From: Amphirosellinia nigrospora
Lineage: Eukaryota; Ascomycota; Sordariomycetes; Xylariales; Xylariaceae
Direction: 5' to 3'
Length of the DNA: 64,000 nucleotides
Assembly: GCA_004123355.1 (NCBI GenBank)
Contig: SCHM01000003.1
Coordinates: 7,521,058-7,585,057 of the forward strand
Under the pieces are notes generated by a model. That model was not told the origin of the DNA, ran no database searches, and saw nothing but the letters and a program-made list of their open reading frames with translations. A program made the translations under genes and the position numbers. Of this stretch, positions 24,418 to 36,300 are shown in pieces (the first letter of the stretch is position 1; each line of letters begins with the position of its first letter).

Positions 24418-27400
24418 CTAGTAAAACCCGTCGGGCCCAGCGCTTGCCCTGCTTCCTGCTGAGGTGGGATGTGGCGTGGTCTGAGCGGATCCGCTACTAT
24501 CACTCGGTGTCAATGGTTGCTCAATGACCTGGTTGCGAATGTACATAATCCACTCGTGTTGGAGAAGCTCTACCGCGCTCGCACGCTTTTTCGGATCTCG
24601 GACAAAACAGCGCTTTAGAAAGTCAATGCCTTGCGGACTCAATTGGTCGGTCCCGGGTAGCTGTGGTGGGTTGCCTTGCGCAATGTTGTACATGATGGCC
24701 CATTCGTTGTCGAGGTTAGACCATGGTCGCCGCCCGGTAACCATTTCTAGGATCACGCACCCTAATGACCAGATATCGACTGCCCCATCATGTCCGGGAT
24801 TCTCTCCTGTAATGACCTCGGGCGACATGTACATGGTGTACCTGTCATTGACTTCTGGGGTGTTGGCATCCGTTTTTTGGACAAGGGTGCGTCCTTGACG
24901 TGCAATCACTTGGCGGCTCCAAAGTCGACATACTTGATTACACCATTGTGATCAAGAAGGATGTCTAGACACTTTTTAGTTTTGCATGAGAATTTGCATG
25001 GACGGAAGGACACTTACTCTCTGGCTTAATGTCACGATGGGCAATGTTACTTTCGTGCAAATAAGCCAGACCCTCTAGAAGCTGCAGGGCATAGACCATG
25101 ACAACTTGTTCGTCCTCAATGCGACCATGTTCTAACAATGTTGCTAGGGAACCGCCGGAGCAGAATTCCATGAAGATATATACGCGGTCACGATGCACTT
25201 CGATGCCGTAGTACGAGACGATATTCGGGTGGTCGAGAACTTCCAAAACGCCCATCTCATCTTTGATCTGAGTCGCCACTTGCGGGATGAGCTTGGGGTC
25301 TTGGAGCCGTATTTCCTTCATGGCCATGAGACGTCCACTGTCTAGATTCATGGCGGCATATACGCTTCCGAAGGTGCCCCCACCAACGAAATGGCCTTGT
25401 TGCCACCTTATCGTGACGTTCGTAGCCGAGGAGGAGAGGTAAGCTAACGAACGATCGACTTCATTGGAGACTTCTAAAACCCTTCCCAGGCCTTGTCTTT
25501 CGTTGACCATCTCTCTCTGGACCTCGTCCACTTCATCAATTTTCTTCAGGCGTTGCTCCTGAATCAACTTGGCAGCTTCGTCATCATTAATGCTCCTGTT
25601 TTTATCGAATTTCCGAAACTGAGAGACAAGCGCTTCGATACGCTCTCGTTCTGACTGGGCCGCTTGGTTTGATTTGGCACCGAGAATATCGAAGTGGGAA
25701 ATGAGGAGGGACATACAACCAGACACCTTGGATCGAAGCCTGGAGAATTCTTCATCGCCTAAGCCTAGTATGTGTCGACCTGCAGTCATACTCATCGTGA
25801 ATTCGAGAGCGGGCACCGCCCATCTGAATGATTTACGATCCGTGACATTGCAATCATCGCAAATAAAGGTGACCCAGTCCAACCCGAGCTTCGTAAGTTT
25901 GATATTGTTCATTTGACGGCGATTACTATCCATGTAAAGAAGCGATCGTCTCCCGAATTCAGTAGCAAATACGAAACAGGTCTGAATTAGGTCGAGGCAG
26001 TCCATGCCTTGCGTCTGCTTTCGAATGATGGCCACGCTGTCCATAAATGTATTGGATAGTTTGAAACCGACTTTCCTAATCTCAAACAATCTTGTGTTGA
26101 CCTTGTGTAGGTTCGATCGCGACTCCACAATAAGATCCAGATGCATGTCTATTCTATCTAGAAACACGTTCCTCACGTGTGTTAAACGGGCCTGGGAGCC
26201 ATCTGTGATTAAACGCATCTGGCCTAGCTTCAAGTCGGTGGACTCAAAGTTTAATGATTGAGGACTCCGATTGCCGAACCAGCTAAGAGGAGCCTCGGGG
26301 CGTAGTATCAGTATGTAGGGGTCGTTTGGGTCTTCCGACATCTGGTCGTGGAGGCAAGTGCGCAAGATGGATCGGACTTCATTATCGCGATCCGCCAGGC
26401 TAGGCGAGGCGATGATCTGTATGCCATCAAACTCGTCAACAAGGAAGTGGCCCGTGAGAGAAAGGCGCTCATAAAATTCCGAAAGGTTATCGGCATTTAA
26501 GGCGATACTCATGTCCGAAGCGTTTTCGTAATGGTCACTGAGTAGCCTCGAGAACCGTTGCAACATTCTTTGCCGTACCCGAACAGAGTCGAGCATTTGC
26601 ATATACCTCTTGCTCATATCGTCAGCGCTCTCCTTGGGCCTTCTCTGGAGCTCGCGCTCGAAGGTTTGACTCAACCGGCTGAGAACCTTGTAAGTAAGGT
26701 TGCTGAACTGTTCCGCTACTTCAATGTCGCCCCTTGGAGATGCCGCCCAATTTGATTCGCGAAATTCCATTCTTGGGACAGAATCTCGGCTTCTTTGAAA
26801 GTGTTTTTATTCCTGCTCAACTTCCAGTTCAGTAGTTTGAAATAATATTTTAACGCATCTAGCACAGCCTGATCGAACGAGTCATCGATGCATGGTGGTA
26901 GGTTCCACCCTGTTTCGGGTTGTGAGGTAGTGAGGGTCTCCTGCTTGATGCGAATTGCTAGTTTCAGAAGTAGTTCGAACTGTGAGAGTATCTGATCCTG
27001 GAGAATAGGGGTCTGCTGGGTGGTTTCTCTCATCCCCCGTGCATAGGCCACCCTTACGGTAATAATCTCTTCTATTAGCCGAGAGGGGAAACTGATCAAG
27101 GTGAGGATCTCCTCGATGTACGGTGGGAGGTGCCGCTTATAGAAAGCATCCGAATTCATAATCAGAGTCTCTTTGGCTTTTGTTATGGTGCTTGAAATGG
27201 GCGCGAGCATGCTCCTTCGTATCAATGTCTTCGTTTTCAGGGCAAGTTCCTGCTTGGTCACTTCATCGACTTCATCATGAAGCGACGTGAGGCCGTCCTC
27301 CTTCAACAGGCGCTCTAGGAAGGTCGTCGAACTAGTCGAGTTCGTATTGGGAGACACCGTCTCCTTCTGCTGAAAATCGAGCTCGTTATTACCCACCCAT

Positions 27401-28583
27401 TTCCTGAGGATGGCAAGCTCGGTGTTGATCATTTCATTGGTATTGTACCACGAAAGCACAGTGTCGCAAGCTTCCTTGAATAATGGGGACGCCGCCGGTG
27501 GATGGGCTTGCTGCAAGGCCTTCCAGGACGGGTACAGGCCCTCGCATTTCTCGATCTTTTTCACGATGTCTCTGATCTGCTCTATAGCTGGTTTGCCCAC
27601 CTCTGTCTCGCCTTGGACCTCAAAGTGGGTGATCTCGTGGATGTCTCGATCGAGGTTCGCTCGCGCATCGTTGATCATCTTTCGTTGCAGCGCAAAAGAA
27701 CGGCCTGTCGTCTTGGACCGGATGCCCATCCACAAATCGGCCTTGTGGGCCGTCTTCGCCCCTTGAAACTCGGAGGTTCCCAACAACCGGCGCTTCTCTT
27801 GCTTCACAACGTCGCCAGTCAAGACTGCCGCAAGCATGCTATGCCATTCCAAGCGTTCCCGGTTGGCAGGATCCCTGACATCATCTTCAGTGGGCTGAGT
27901 ATCGTCGATAAGATTCTGGAACATGATGGTCTCGTCATTGAAACGGTCCTCGAAGACGCCCTCGGAAGAAGGGGTCTCTCCCTCCGACTCTTCGTCGGAA
28001 TAGTCGACGCTCGGCGTCTGCGGATCGAAGTAACTATTGGATAGGGGATCTTGGCGGATCATGCGTAAATAGGCGGGTTCCTGATCGCGAAACTTATCGA
28101 TGGGGTCACGGCGACGGGAGACGGATCGGATGGAGAGGGAGCTCGGCTGTTGGGGAGGAGCTCGCTGCGGAGCGTAGGTGTTGGAAGGCGTGCGGGCGAC
28201 GTGCGGGCGCTGCATAGATCGCGTGCCCACACCGTTAGTAGTGGGACTCGTGGTGGACAGATCAGCACCACCACTAGGACCTACGGATCGCTGGCGGCCC
28301 GAGTTGTTGGTGCCCGAGTTGGGCGCCGACGACGCTGCCGAGGCGGACAAGGTACCTCTCCATAGGGCCTCAAGGCAGCCAGCTCGTCGTCGCGCTCCAG
28401 GTCGGCGGGATCAGTCAAAAAGAACCCGGAGGAGCCGGAGCCAGAGCCAGAGCCAGAACCGGAGCCATCGCCATCGGAATCGGTAGCTATGGTGCTCAGC
28501 CGCGGGTGCTTGGCGGAGTCTTGGGCCGTGTCGGGGTCGACCTGGAAAAAGCGCACAGCGCGGGGCGACGTCTCGGCCGCCAT
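24418..28583 (-). CDS. MAPKKK of the HOG osmostress pathway (Ssk2/Ssk22-type)
   Basis: A large serine/threonine kinase that relays osmotic and oxidative stress from the response regulator Ssk1 to the MAPKK Pbs2. The start at 28583 gives the M-A-A-E-T-S-P-R-A-V-R-F-F-Q-V opening; a Ser-Gly repeat follows at about 28430-28470. The long regulatory half (28350-25450) precedes a C-terminal kinase domain: glycine loop G-G-G-T-F-G-S-V near 25370-25390, catalytic Lys in M-A-M-K-E-I near 25310-25325, H-R-D-I-K-P-E just before an intron at 24965-25017, D-F-G near 24920, and S-P-E near 24820. The frame breaks near 28350, 26740 and 24910, each equivalent to one missing base; the one at 26740 lies in a G run. 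Total about 1,360 residues, normal for the family. Interruptions in such a conserved gene argue for sequencing indels. Confidence 0.9.
28429..28468 (-). repeat. coding GGCTCC-type microsatellite
   Basis: A hexanucleotide repeat in the 5' end of the MAPKKK gene that encodes a run of alternating Gly and Ser. Confidence 0.7.
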
Positions 28584-28599
28584 GTTCACGGGAGAGGCT

Positions 28600-28770
28600 A
28601 GCTGGAGCTGGGGCTGGAGCTGAGGCTGAGGCTGGGGCTGGAGCTGGAGCTGGAGCTGGAGCGAAGTCCAGTGGTCGCGGAGGACCTCGCTAGCATCCGG
28701 AAGCCCGACGAGGTATCGATGCGACGAGGCGGGCGGGAGGAGGAGGAGGAGTGGTGGTGGTGGTGGCGAG
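28600..28770. repeat. GGAGCT, AGG and TGG microsatellites in the 5' flank of the MAPKKK
   Basis: Head-to-tail GGAGCT/GGGGCT units lie at about 28601-28662, and AGG then TGG trinucleotide runs at about 28736-28766. They sit directly upstream of the MAPKKK start, so they are likely in its 5' UTR or promoter. Confidence 0.7.
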
Positions 28771-30373
28771 CGCGGTGGGCTTGCAGCAAGGCTATCGCGG
28801 GCGCTGGTTACGGCGTAGCAGCCTGTCTACCTTAGGTAGAGTTCCTAAGACGTTCTTTCTCTGCTGTCTCAGTCGGAATATCTGTGCTGTCTGCGGGTGT
28901 TGGGTTTCATGTGGAGGAGAGGCAACATGTCTCGGCGTGAGGTCGGAGTGGGCGATATCAAAGTGATCGACAGACAGACAATTGGAGAACGTGGTAGCGT
29001 GGGTGTAGGTACTTGAATTATCTATCAGGTAGTGCTGTACTACCTACCGACCTAAGGAATAGGGTATGTATGTCACTTGTGTTACCTTCTAAGGTTAGGT
29101 TATGTAGCGGTTGTTACCTAGGTACTGTGACCTCCTTGCACTAGCGTAGGTCGGGGCGTGAAGCCGAGCTTGTGATTGGACAAAATTGGTTGTCGAATCT
29201 CGGTCGTTAGGGGTGTTACCGGTAAGATTACTAGGTGCCTTTATGCTCACTCTAGTGTAAAGCGTATGCTAGGTATACGGGCATCAGCAGTACACGTACC
29301 CAGTAGGTAAGGTAAGTTTTAGAAACCTGTGGTTGGCTTACGTACCTAGATACACAGAGGCATACGTACTTAACTTAGACAAGGGCAAATGATGCCTGCT
29401 CAACTCAAATACCTACCTCTTACACGGCACGGCAGGGTACAGTAAAGTCAGTACAATAAAATCGTCGCAAAATGACAGGAATAGATCTTGATATGGCAGT
29501 AGTGTATGTAACAATCTCGATCGTATCTTCTGATCGTATGATGTTCATCGCAGGGTTCACTAGTCTATACCGCTACGTGTACCTTTTTTTGCTTTTTCTA
29601 TACTAAGACATCACTAGAACTGATCAAGACTTAGGCTTCTTGGGGCCTGCTTGGGCTTTGATATGGATTGAATTACCACCTACCGGACCAAGAACTCCGC
29701 CAGCAGCGTGTGCACATGCGCAACTATAGCCGGGATCACTTGGCGGGGAGTACAGGAGTACACTAATCGTGTGGCAACATTTAAACATGGGCAGGCATCT
29801 ACCCATACCCAACCGCTAGCCCACCTACCTTGCTGGATACTTGGGTCCTTGGGACCATGTACAGTACATCTGCACAATGCACAGTAGATCGTGTGCTTGA
29901 TTATATTAAGTAAGCAATATAGCTCAAGTATTATAAAAAATAAAGGGCTTATTATAACATCCCTGTTGCAGGTATCGATCAAAATGTTCTCACGTACAGT
30001 ATGCAATTGATTTATTTCTACTTGTGCACAACTCGATGTGTTCTCCTCAGGTCGGCCAATCTCCGATACAAGGCACATGGTGGCATTTCATGAGTAGTTG
30101 AAGTGATGGGCATGACCTAGTCAATCTTAGGCTTCACTGCGAATTCTCCTCATTTTCTAACTCTTACATAAATAGAAACGTTGAGTCAGTGAATAATTTC
30201 TCGTTGGAATTCCTCTAGTGGAATGATTTCCGTGAGTGAGATTCACGTGTTCACTCGTGACGATGTTGGGATCTGGACCCCTGAATGAGAGGTCGTCTCG
30301 GTCATGTTCGGTTTAAAGGGAGTCCGCGTGGTTCGATGACAGCTTTAGCACATCGAACACTTAGAAAACCACC
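28771..30373. other. gene-free boundary between the MAPKKK and the metabolite cluster
   Basis: No supported gene. Many short TACCTA/TAGGTA elements occur, including a perfect palindrome TACCTAGGTA at 29115-29124. It holds the MAPKKK promoter and the 3' flank of the polyketide synthase. Confidence 0.4.
29115..29124. repeat. palindrome TACCTAGGTA, copy 2
   Basis: Perfect 10-bp palindrome in the MAPKKK-PKS spacer, surrounded by several half-site variants. Confidence 0.5.
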
Positions 30374-33300
30374 TTACTCCGCTTCACGACGCTCGCCGCC
30401 AGCTCCGTCAGCGAGGAGCCCCATCAAGTCGAATATACTCATCTCAGTCCGCGCATTGGGTACTAGCCAGTTGCGCAGTTCGACGGCGACAAGAGAATCA
30501 ACCCCGTACTTGCTCAGAGGCAGGCTGGGGTTGATGTCGCTCTTTGGCAGCACGAAGACGTCGGATAGCTTAGCTATGACGGCCTCCTGCACGCGCTGCG
30601 TAGCTTCTTCGGCTGTCTTGGACTGTGCCATTTGTTCGCTGAGGCTCACCTCCTTCCCTGTCCCGTTGGCCCGGCTCGCCCCGGCGTCTCGAGGCCCCGC
30701 GGGCTGGCGCAGGGCGAAGCGCCGGTCTCTGGTGCTGGGAACGGCGCCGATGAGGCCCGACGCCACCTGCGCCGTGCCCGGAGCCCGGCGCGGTCTCCGG
30801 ATCGCCTGCTCCACGAGGCCGAGAACTTCAGCTTCGCTGAGCGGTCGGTGGCCGTTTTTGAGGAGGCGTTCTTCCATGCCGGCTTGTTCAGCGACGTATC
30901 CGACGGACTGCACGACACCCAGGTCGATCGTCACCGCTGCTCGCCTCGGGTGGCTCGGTGTCGGGCCATGGCATCTTGGTATGTCCCGGCGGCGTAGTTC
31001 GCCTGTGAGGGATTGCCGAGTACGCCGGCAACTGACGACAGCATGACGAAGAAATCAAGGCTGTCTTCGAAGAACGCGTCTAGGTTCTTGGTTCCTTGGA
31101 CTTTGGGATGTATGGCCCTCTCCCACTGAGAAAATGTCATGCGTTCGAGAATGGAATCCTACGTGATCTCATGTAAGCCGAAGTATTCTAGACAGCTTTG
31201 TGCGCCATTGAGTTTCTTACCTCGAGTACCATCCCGCCGTGAATAACTCCCTTGACGGCCGGCATTCCGGATTCGCCTACTTTGTCAATCGTAGACTTGA
31301 GCGACAGCATGTCTCCGACGTCACAGTTCTCGACCGCGACGCGACACCCCTTTGCCGAAAGCTCTTTGATGATATCGGCAGCTTCTCGTCGAGAGGTCGC
31401 ATTGCGAGAGACGAGAAGAAGATTACGGGCCTTGCGGTCAGCTAATAACCTAGCTATCGACAATCCGATGCCTGTGAGCCCTCCCACAATCATGTACGTT
31501 GCGTCCGGCAGCAGCTGCATTAGCTGCCGCGGCCGGGTTGCCTGAGACCAGATTAGCCAACTAAAGCTCCCTACTACTTTGACAGACCTCTTTTCGCACT
31601 CACCTTGACCAGATCATCGGCCTCGGGTACCAGCACCAGCTTGCCAATATGGCTGCCGGCTTGCATGGCACGGAAAGCCTTAGCCACATCTGTTAGCGGA
31701 TAAGTTGTGATAGGAGAGATGTTGCGGATGATTCCATGTTCAAGTAGGCGGACGATTTGCTGCAAGATTTGCTGGACGATCGGTCCCTTATGATCGGCAA
31801 GCTGGACGACGTCGACATGAATGAAAGATAGAGCCTTCCGGAAAGGTTCCATTTCGAGCGACTTGTTCTCGTGGATGTCTCTCTTGCCTATCTCGATGAA
31901 ACGACCGTGAGGCGCCAGCAGATTCCAACTCTCGCTGAGCAGCCTCTCTGCAAGCGAGTTGATCACCATGTCCACGCCTCTGTTCTCTGTCGCTGCCAAC
32001 ACCTTCCGGGCGAACGATGGATCGCGACTCGAGAAGATGCGCTCCGGCGAGATCCCATAGGTGTTGATCAAGAACTCAGCCTTTTCCTGCGACCCCACAG
32101 TAGCAAAGATGTCCAGACTTCTCCACTGAGCCAGTACGATGCATGCCTGGCCAACACCGCCCGCAGCGGCATGTATCAGCACGGATTCGCCGGCCTCACC
32201 CCGGCCAGCCCAGAATAGCGAGAAGAAGGCGGTTACGAAGGCGATGACCATAGACGCAGCCGCTTCAAAGGTCATCGAATCGGGGATCCGCGCAACGGAT
32301 GTCAATGGTACGCGAACCCGATTGGCGAAGTGCCCGTGCACCGTGAGGGCACACACTCGATCGCCAACTTTCAGATCATTGCGAGTCGAAGCGGATCCCC
32401 CAATCTTGGTAATCACGCCGGCGCATTCCACTCCCATTTCTTGTTTGGCCTCTTTGAGCATGCCCATTGCTGACATAATGTCACGGAAGTTGAGGCCGAA
32501 TGCTCGTGGCTCTATCTCCACCCAGCCGTCCTGGAGGGGCTGTTGGGCTTCCTCGTTGTCTCGGAAGATAACGCTGTCCAAGAGCCCGGGTACATCGACG
32601 TGCATTCGCAACTCGCGATCACCTTGGCTGAATTTTTGCAGTTCCGGTTCCTCATCTTCCAACCCCCTGAAAAGGTCCTCGTTCTCTGTTGCGTTGTACT
32701 GCATCCTTGAGACTAGAATTTTGGAGCCGCGCTCCGCGTATTCGAGATCCGCTACTTCAGCATTATCCTCTTGGCCCAAGGTTGCCTTAAACACGCGGGC
32801 CACGACATCGATAGTCTCGAGGTCCCAGGCCGCGCGATCCGGATCAAGGTCGAGTGAGACGTATTTTTTGCTCTTGTCCTCGAGCCGAGCAGTGCGTAGC
32901 ATTCCTAGATGCAGGGCATTTTCTGGGATTTGCGCGTCTATCGCCGAGCCAGCTGTCACCCATAGGGCTCCTCCAGACTTAGTCAAAAGTGCTCTGATAG
33001 ACTGGAATGTCGATTCATCAAAGCGCCGGCTTGGTTCGTCCAGTCCCGATAGCACGATAGGTATTATATTCCCTTCAGGCTGGTAGTTGGAAAGTTCAAC
33101 TAGGGACACGGTGTTTGCCTCTTGTTTAAGTTTATCCATCAACGCAGTGACCCATCCGCTCAGAGGACATTTGCCATCGCATACAATTGCTACCAGTTTT
33201 TCGTTTCTTGACTGTTTCGCAGGCTGGGCAGTCGACATAACACAGCTCATCGCTTGATGTTCCGGGTCTTCACAATCCCAAGCGCTAAGATCCACCCCCG

Positions 33301-36300
33301 AAAAGCCAGCACTGCGTAGATACTTATCCCACATCTCGATGGACATGTTAGGGCTCAGCTTTCTGTGAGATTCCTCACTCAACCACCAGCCTGGCAAGGA
33401 GCCAAAGATCAGGTGCAGGTCAGCCCTGTCTCTCGTCATTTCAACCAGAATAAGCCTGCCATTGTCTTTGAGAAGTTCTCTTACGTTTCTCAGCGTGTGT
33501 GCCATGTTCTTGGTCGCGTGGAGAACCTGAGCTGCAATGATGACATCGTAAGATCCCAGCTCAAAACCTTGCTTTTCGAGACTTTTTTCGATGTCTAGTG
33601 TAGAAAATGATATAGCATCACCCCATTGCGCAAACTTATCTCGTCCTGCCTGGAAGAAACCCGCCGATATATCGGTGAAATCGTAGCGCTCGAATCGATG
33701 GCCATTGGGGCCAGAGAGGGCATCAAGCACAGGGGCTGTACACCCACCGGTCCCGGCGCCGATCTCTAATATTCTGATCTGGGGGTTCTCGTCAGCGATA
33801 TGGCGCACTAGGCGGCCTGCTTGCGACGCCGAGCGGGTGAAGTGAAGCTGCTGTTGATAGAATCTGTATAACAACTGGCCTTCAAGCATCAACTCTAGCG
33901 GAGCGATTTCTTTGCGAAGAATGGGTAGCAGATTCTTTCCCATGCGAGCCGCCAGCTCTCCGTTAACACTCGCCTTCTCCACCTTATCCATGAGCATATG
34001 CTTCGACCCCTCGGAAGCCGTGGGCCACCTCGCGCTATTCGGCGCCAGCTCATTGTCGCGGGCCTGTTGCTCGAGGACCTGCATCCATTCGTAGAAGCGT
34101 TTGTGGTGTCCCTCCAGCCCGGAAATGTCGTTACTCGTGAGCTGCTCCAAAGCATCATGGATCAAGTTGTATGTCATTCGTACAAGATCTTTGGCAATAG
34201 CCGCTTCGCCAGGGGGGCGCTGACCTGCAGCGTGTCACTGACAGAGTGAAGAGCATTGAGTGATAGACTGGGTACCCAGTCGTTGGTAAAACAAAGTTGC
34301 TCTCGGTCACTAGCTGAGTCCCCCGCCACACGCCCCAGACTTTGAAAGTGCATGTCCTCGATCTCGATCACAGGCGAGGAAGACGATTCGGCATCTGCGA
34401 CAACTAGTGCAATTGCGTTGAATCCTTGCAGATTGTGGTGGAGAAGTTGACTGTATGTATTTAACCTACTTCCTGATGTGCAGCTAATCTCAGACGAGAT
34501 CCGTAGGCGCTTGATAGACCGCGGAACGGATGCTCCGACTTGTTTCTGCGTCTCTGGTGGCAACGAAGGGTAGATGGCCTGGAATACGGAGTCTAATGTG
34601 ATTGGGTGAATGACATGGCTTTCTTGATAGTGGTGAGGCATGGAAATGGCCGTGTTGGCTATCTCCACCGTTGCAGCAGCCCTGTCGTTGGCTGTTCGGA
34701 TACTATTGAGGTTCTGAAACAATGGCCCGTGGTTGATGCCAACTCGATGCAGGGAATCGAATAGAGACCTGGGTGTAATCGTTCGTATATAATCAGCACC
34801 GACCAGTTCATTCTGGCTGCTCGATTTAACCACAGAAGTCTCGCATCCTTCGACGAGGTCGACGGCAATGAACCCGCGAGCGTTTTCTACCCAGGGGTCT
34901 CCCGTCCCCGCTGCTGAGTAGATGCGGAATCTGCGCCAATCTCGCACGAGAGCACTCTCCTGTGGAGGCTCTAAGAATATTTGCACCTCAATGCCATCGC
35001 TCGTATCGGGAATGATCAAAGCCTTCAGAATGTCAATATCTTTGAACACGTAACCAGTTACGCCGCCGCTGGCTGAATCTCGTAGTTGTCGCATCGCTTC
35101 TAGTGCCATGCATATGTACCCGGACGCCGGATATACGATCTCGGAATGAACGACATGGTCGCGAACCCACGGGACGTCTGTAGGTCTCAGGACGAGCCTC
35201 CACACTGGCGAGATATCGCTGGTGATGGGAAGGCGGACTCCCAGAAGCTCGTGCATAGGATACTTGCGGAACCTGTGCTCTCGACTCGTTCTCGATTCTT
35301 GCCAGAACTTGGTCGAATGGTTCCAAGGATAGGATGGCAGATCCGGAATGACTTGACAAGCTGAGTGTCCAGATGGGGAGTTAATTTGAAGGGTGTTCAC
35401 CGGATAGCCTTTCTGTAACAACGCTCCGGCGAGTGACTGCATGGTCTGAACGGCATCTTTACCTCGCTCTAGGCAAGAGTGATAAGTGACACCAAGACCT
35501 TTGAGAGACGGGTCCGCAAGGCACTGGCGTATAGGACCGGCAAGGGCCGAGTGCGGGCCTATTTCGATGATTGTGTCAATGCTCTGTTCTTCTCCCTGCT
35601 CGCCCTTCGCCAAAACCATGCTCTGGAACGAGCTCCCGAAACGAACAGGCTCTATCATGTTGGCTACCCAGTGCTCAGGGCGGAGCTGGTTCGCGTCGTT
35701 TATGACGCCGCCAGTGACAGGAGAGGAGAATATGACCTTGGCAAAGAATTTTGGCGTGTCTTGAAGGTATCTTCGCATAGTCCCCAGGTACTCGTTCTGG
35801 AGAGGCAACATGTGATGTGAATGAAAGGCGGCCTGGACTTTTTAGCTTTCGTGCGAAGATCCCTTCGGCGTTGAGCAGTTCTCCAAACGAGTTATGGCAT
35901 CCGTATCGCCTGAGAGAGTAACGCTTGCAGGACTGTTGAAGCAAGCAATGTTGATCTTCCCGTTGTTCACCTGGTTGATATATGGCTCAACTTCCTTGGA
36001 CCAAGCCCTACAGCCATCATGCTACCGGGTGTGGTCTGCCGCTCAATTGCGTTTGCATTAACCATCCCGCGAAGGTATGTAACTGTTATAGCTTCCTCAA
36101 CACTGAGGGCCCCGGCGGCAAAGGCGGCAGCAACCTCTCCGGTCGAGTGCGCCGTAACCGCTGTGGGCCGAATTCCCCAGTCGCGAAGCAGCTGAACGAG
36201 CGCGAGCTGTATCGCACAAGAGAGGGGCATGCTGTAACGAACCTCATTGACTCGCGATGTCCTCTCGTCGCGCCTTAGTTCTTCCAGAACAGACCACTTT

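Noticed and set aside
27502-28044. A 180-codon plus-strand frame inside the MAPKKK gene
   Set aside because: Antisense shadow of the kinase regulatory half; no supporting motif.
30285-31046. A 253-codon plus-strand open frame opposite the end of the PKS
   Set aside because: It lies antisense to clear KR and ACP motifs and has no domain of its own; long antisense frames are usual in GC-rich coding DNA.
34170-34180. Programmed ribosomal frameshift (ATGA overlap) splitting the PKS into two proteins
   Set aside because: The same kind of one-base slip occurs in unrelated genes across the window, so a common technical cause is simpler.
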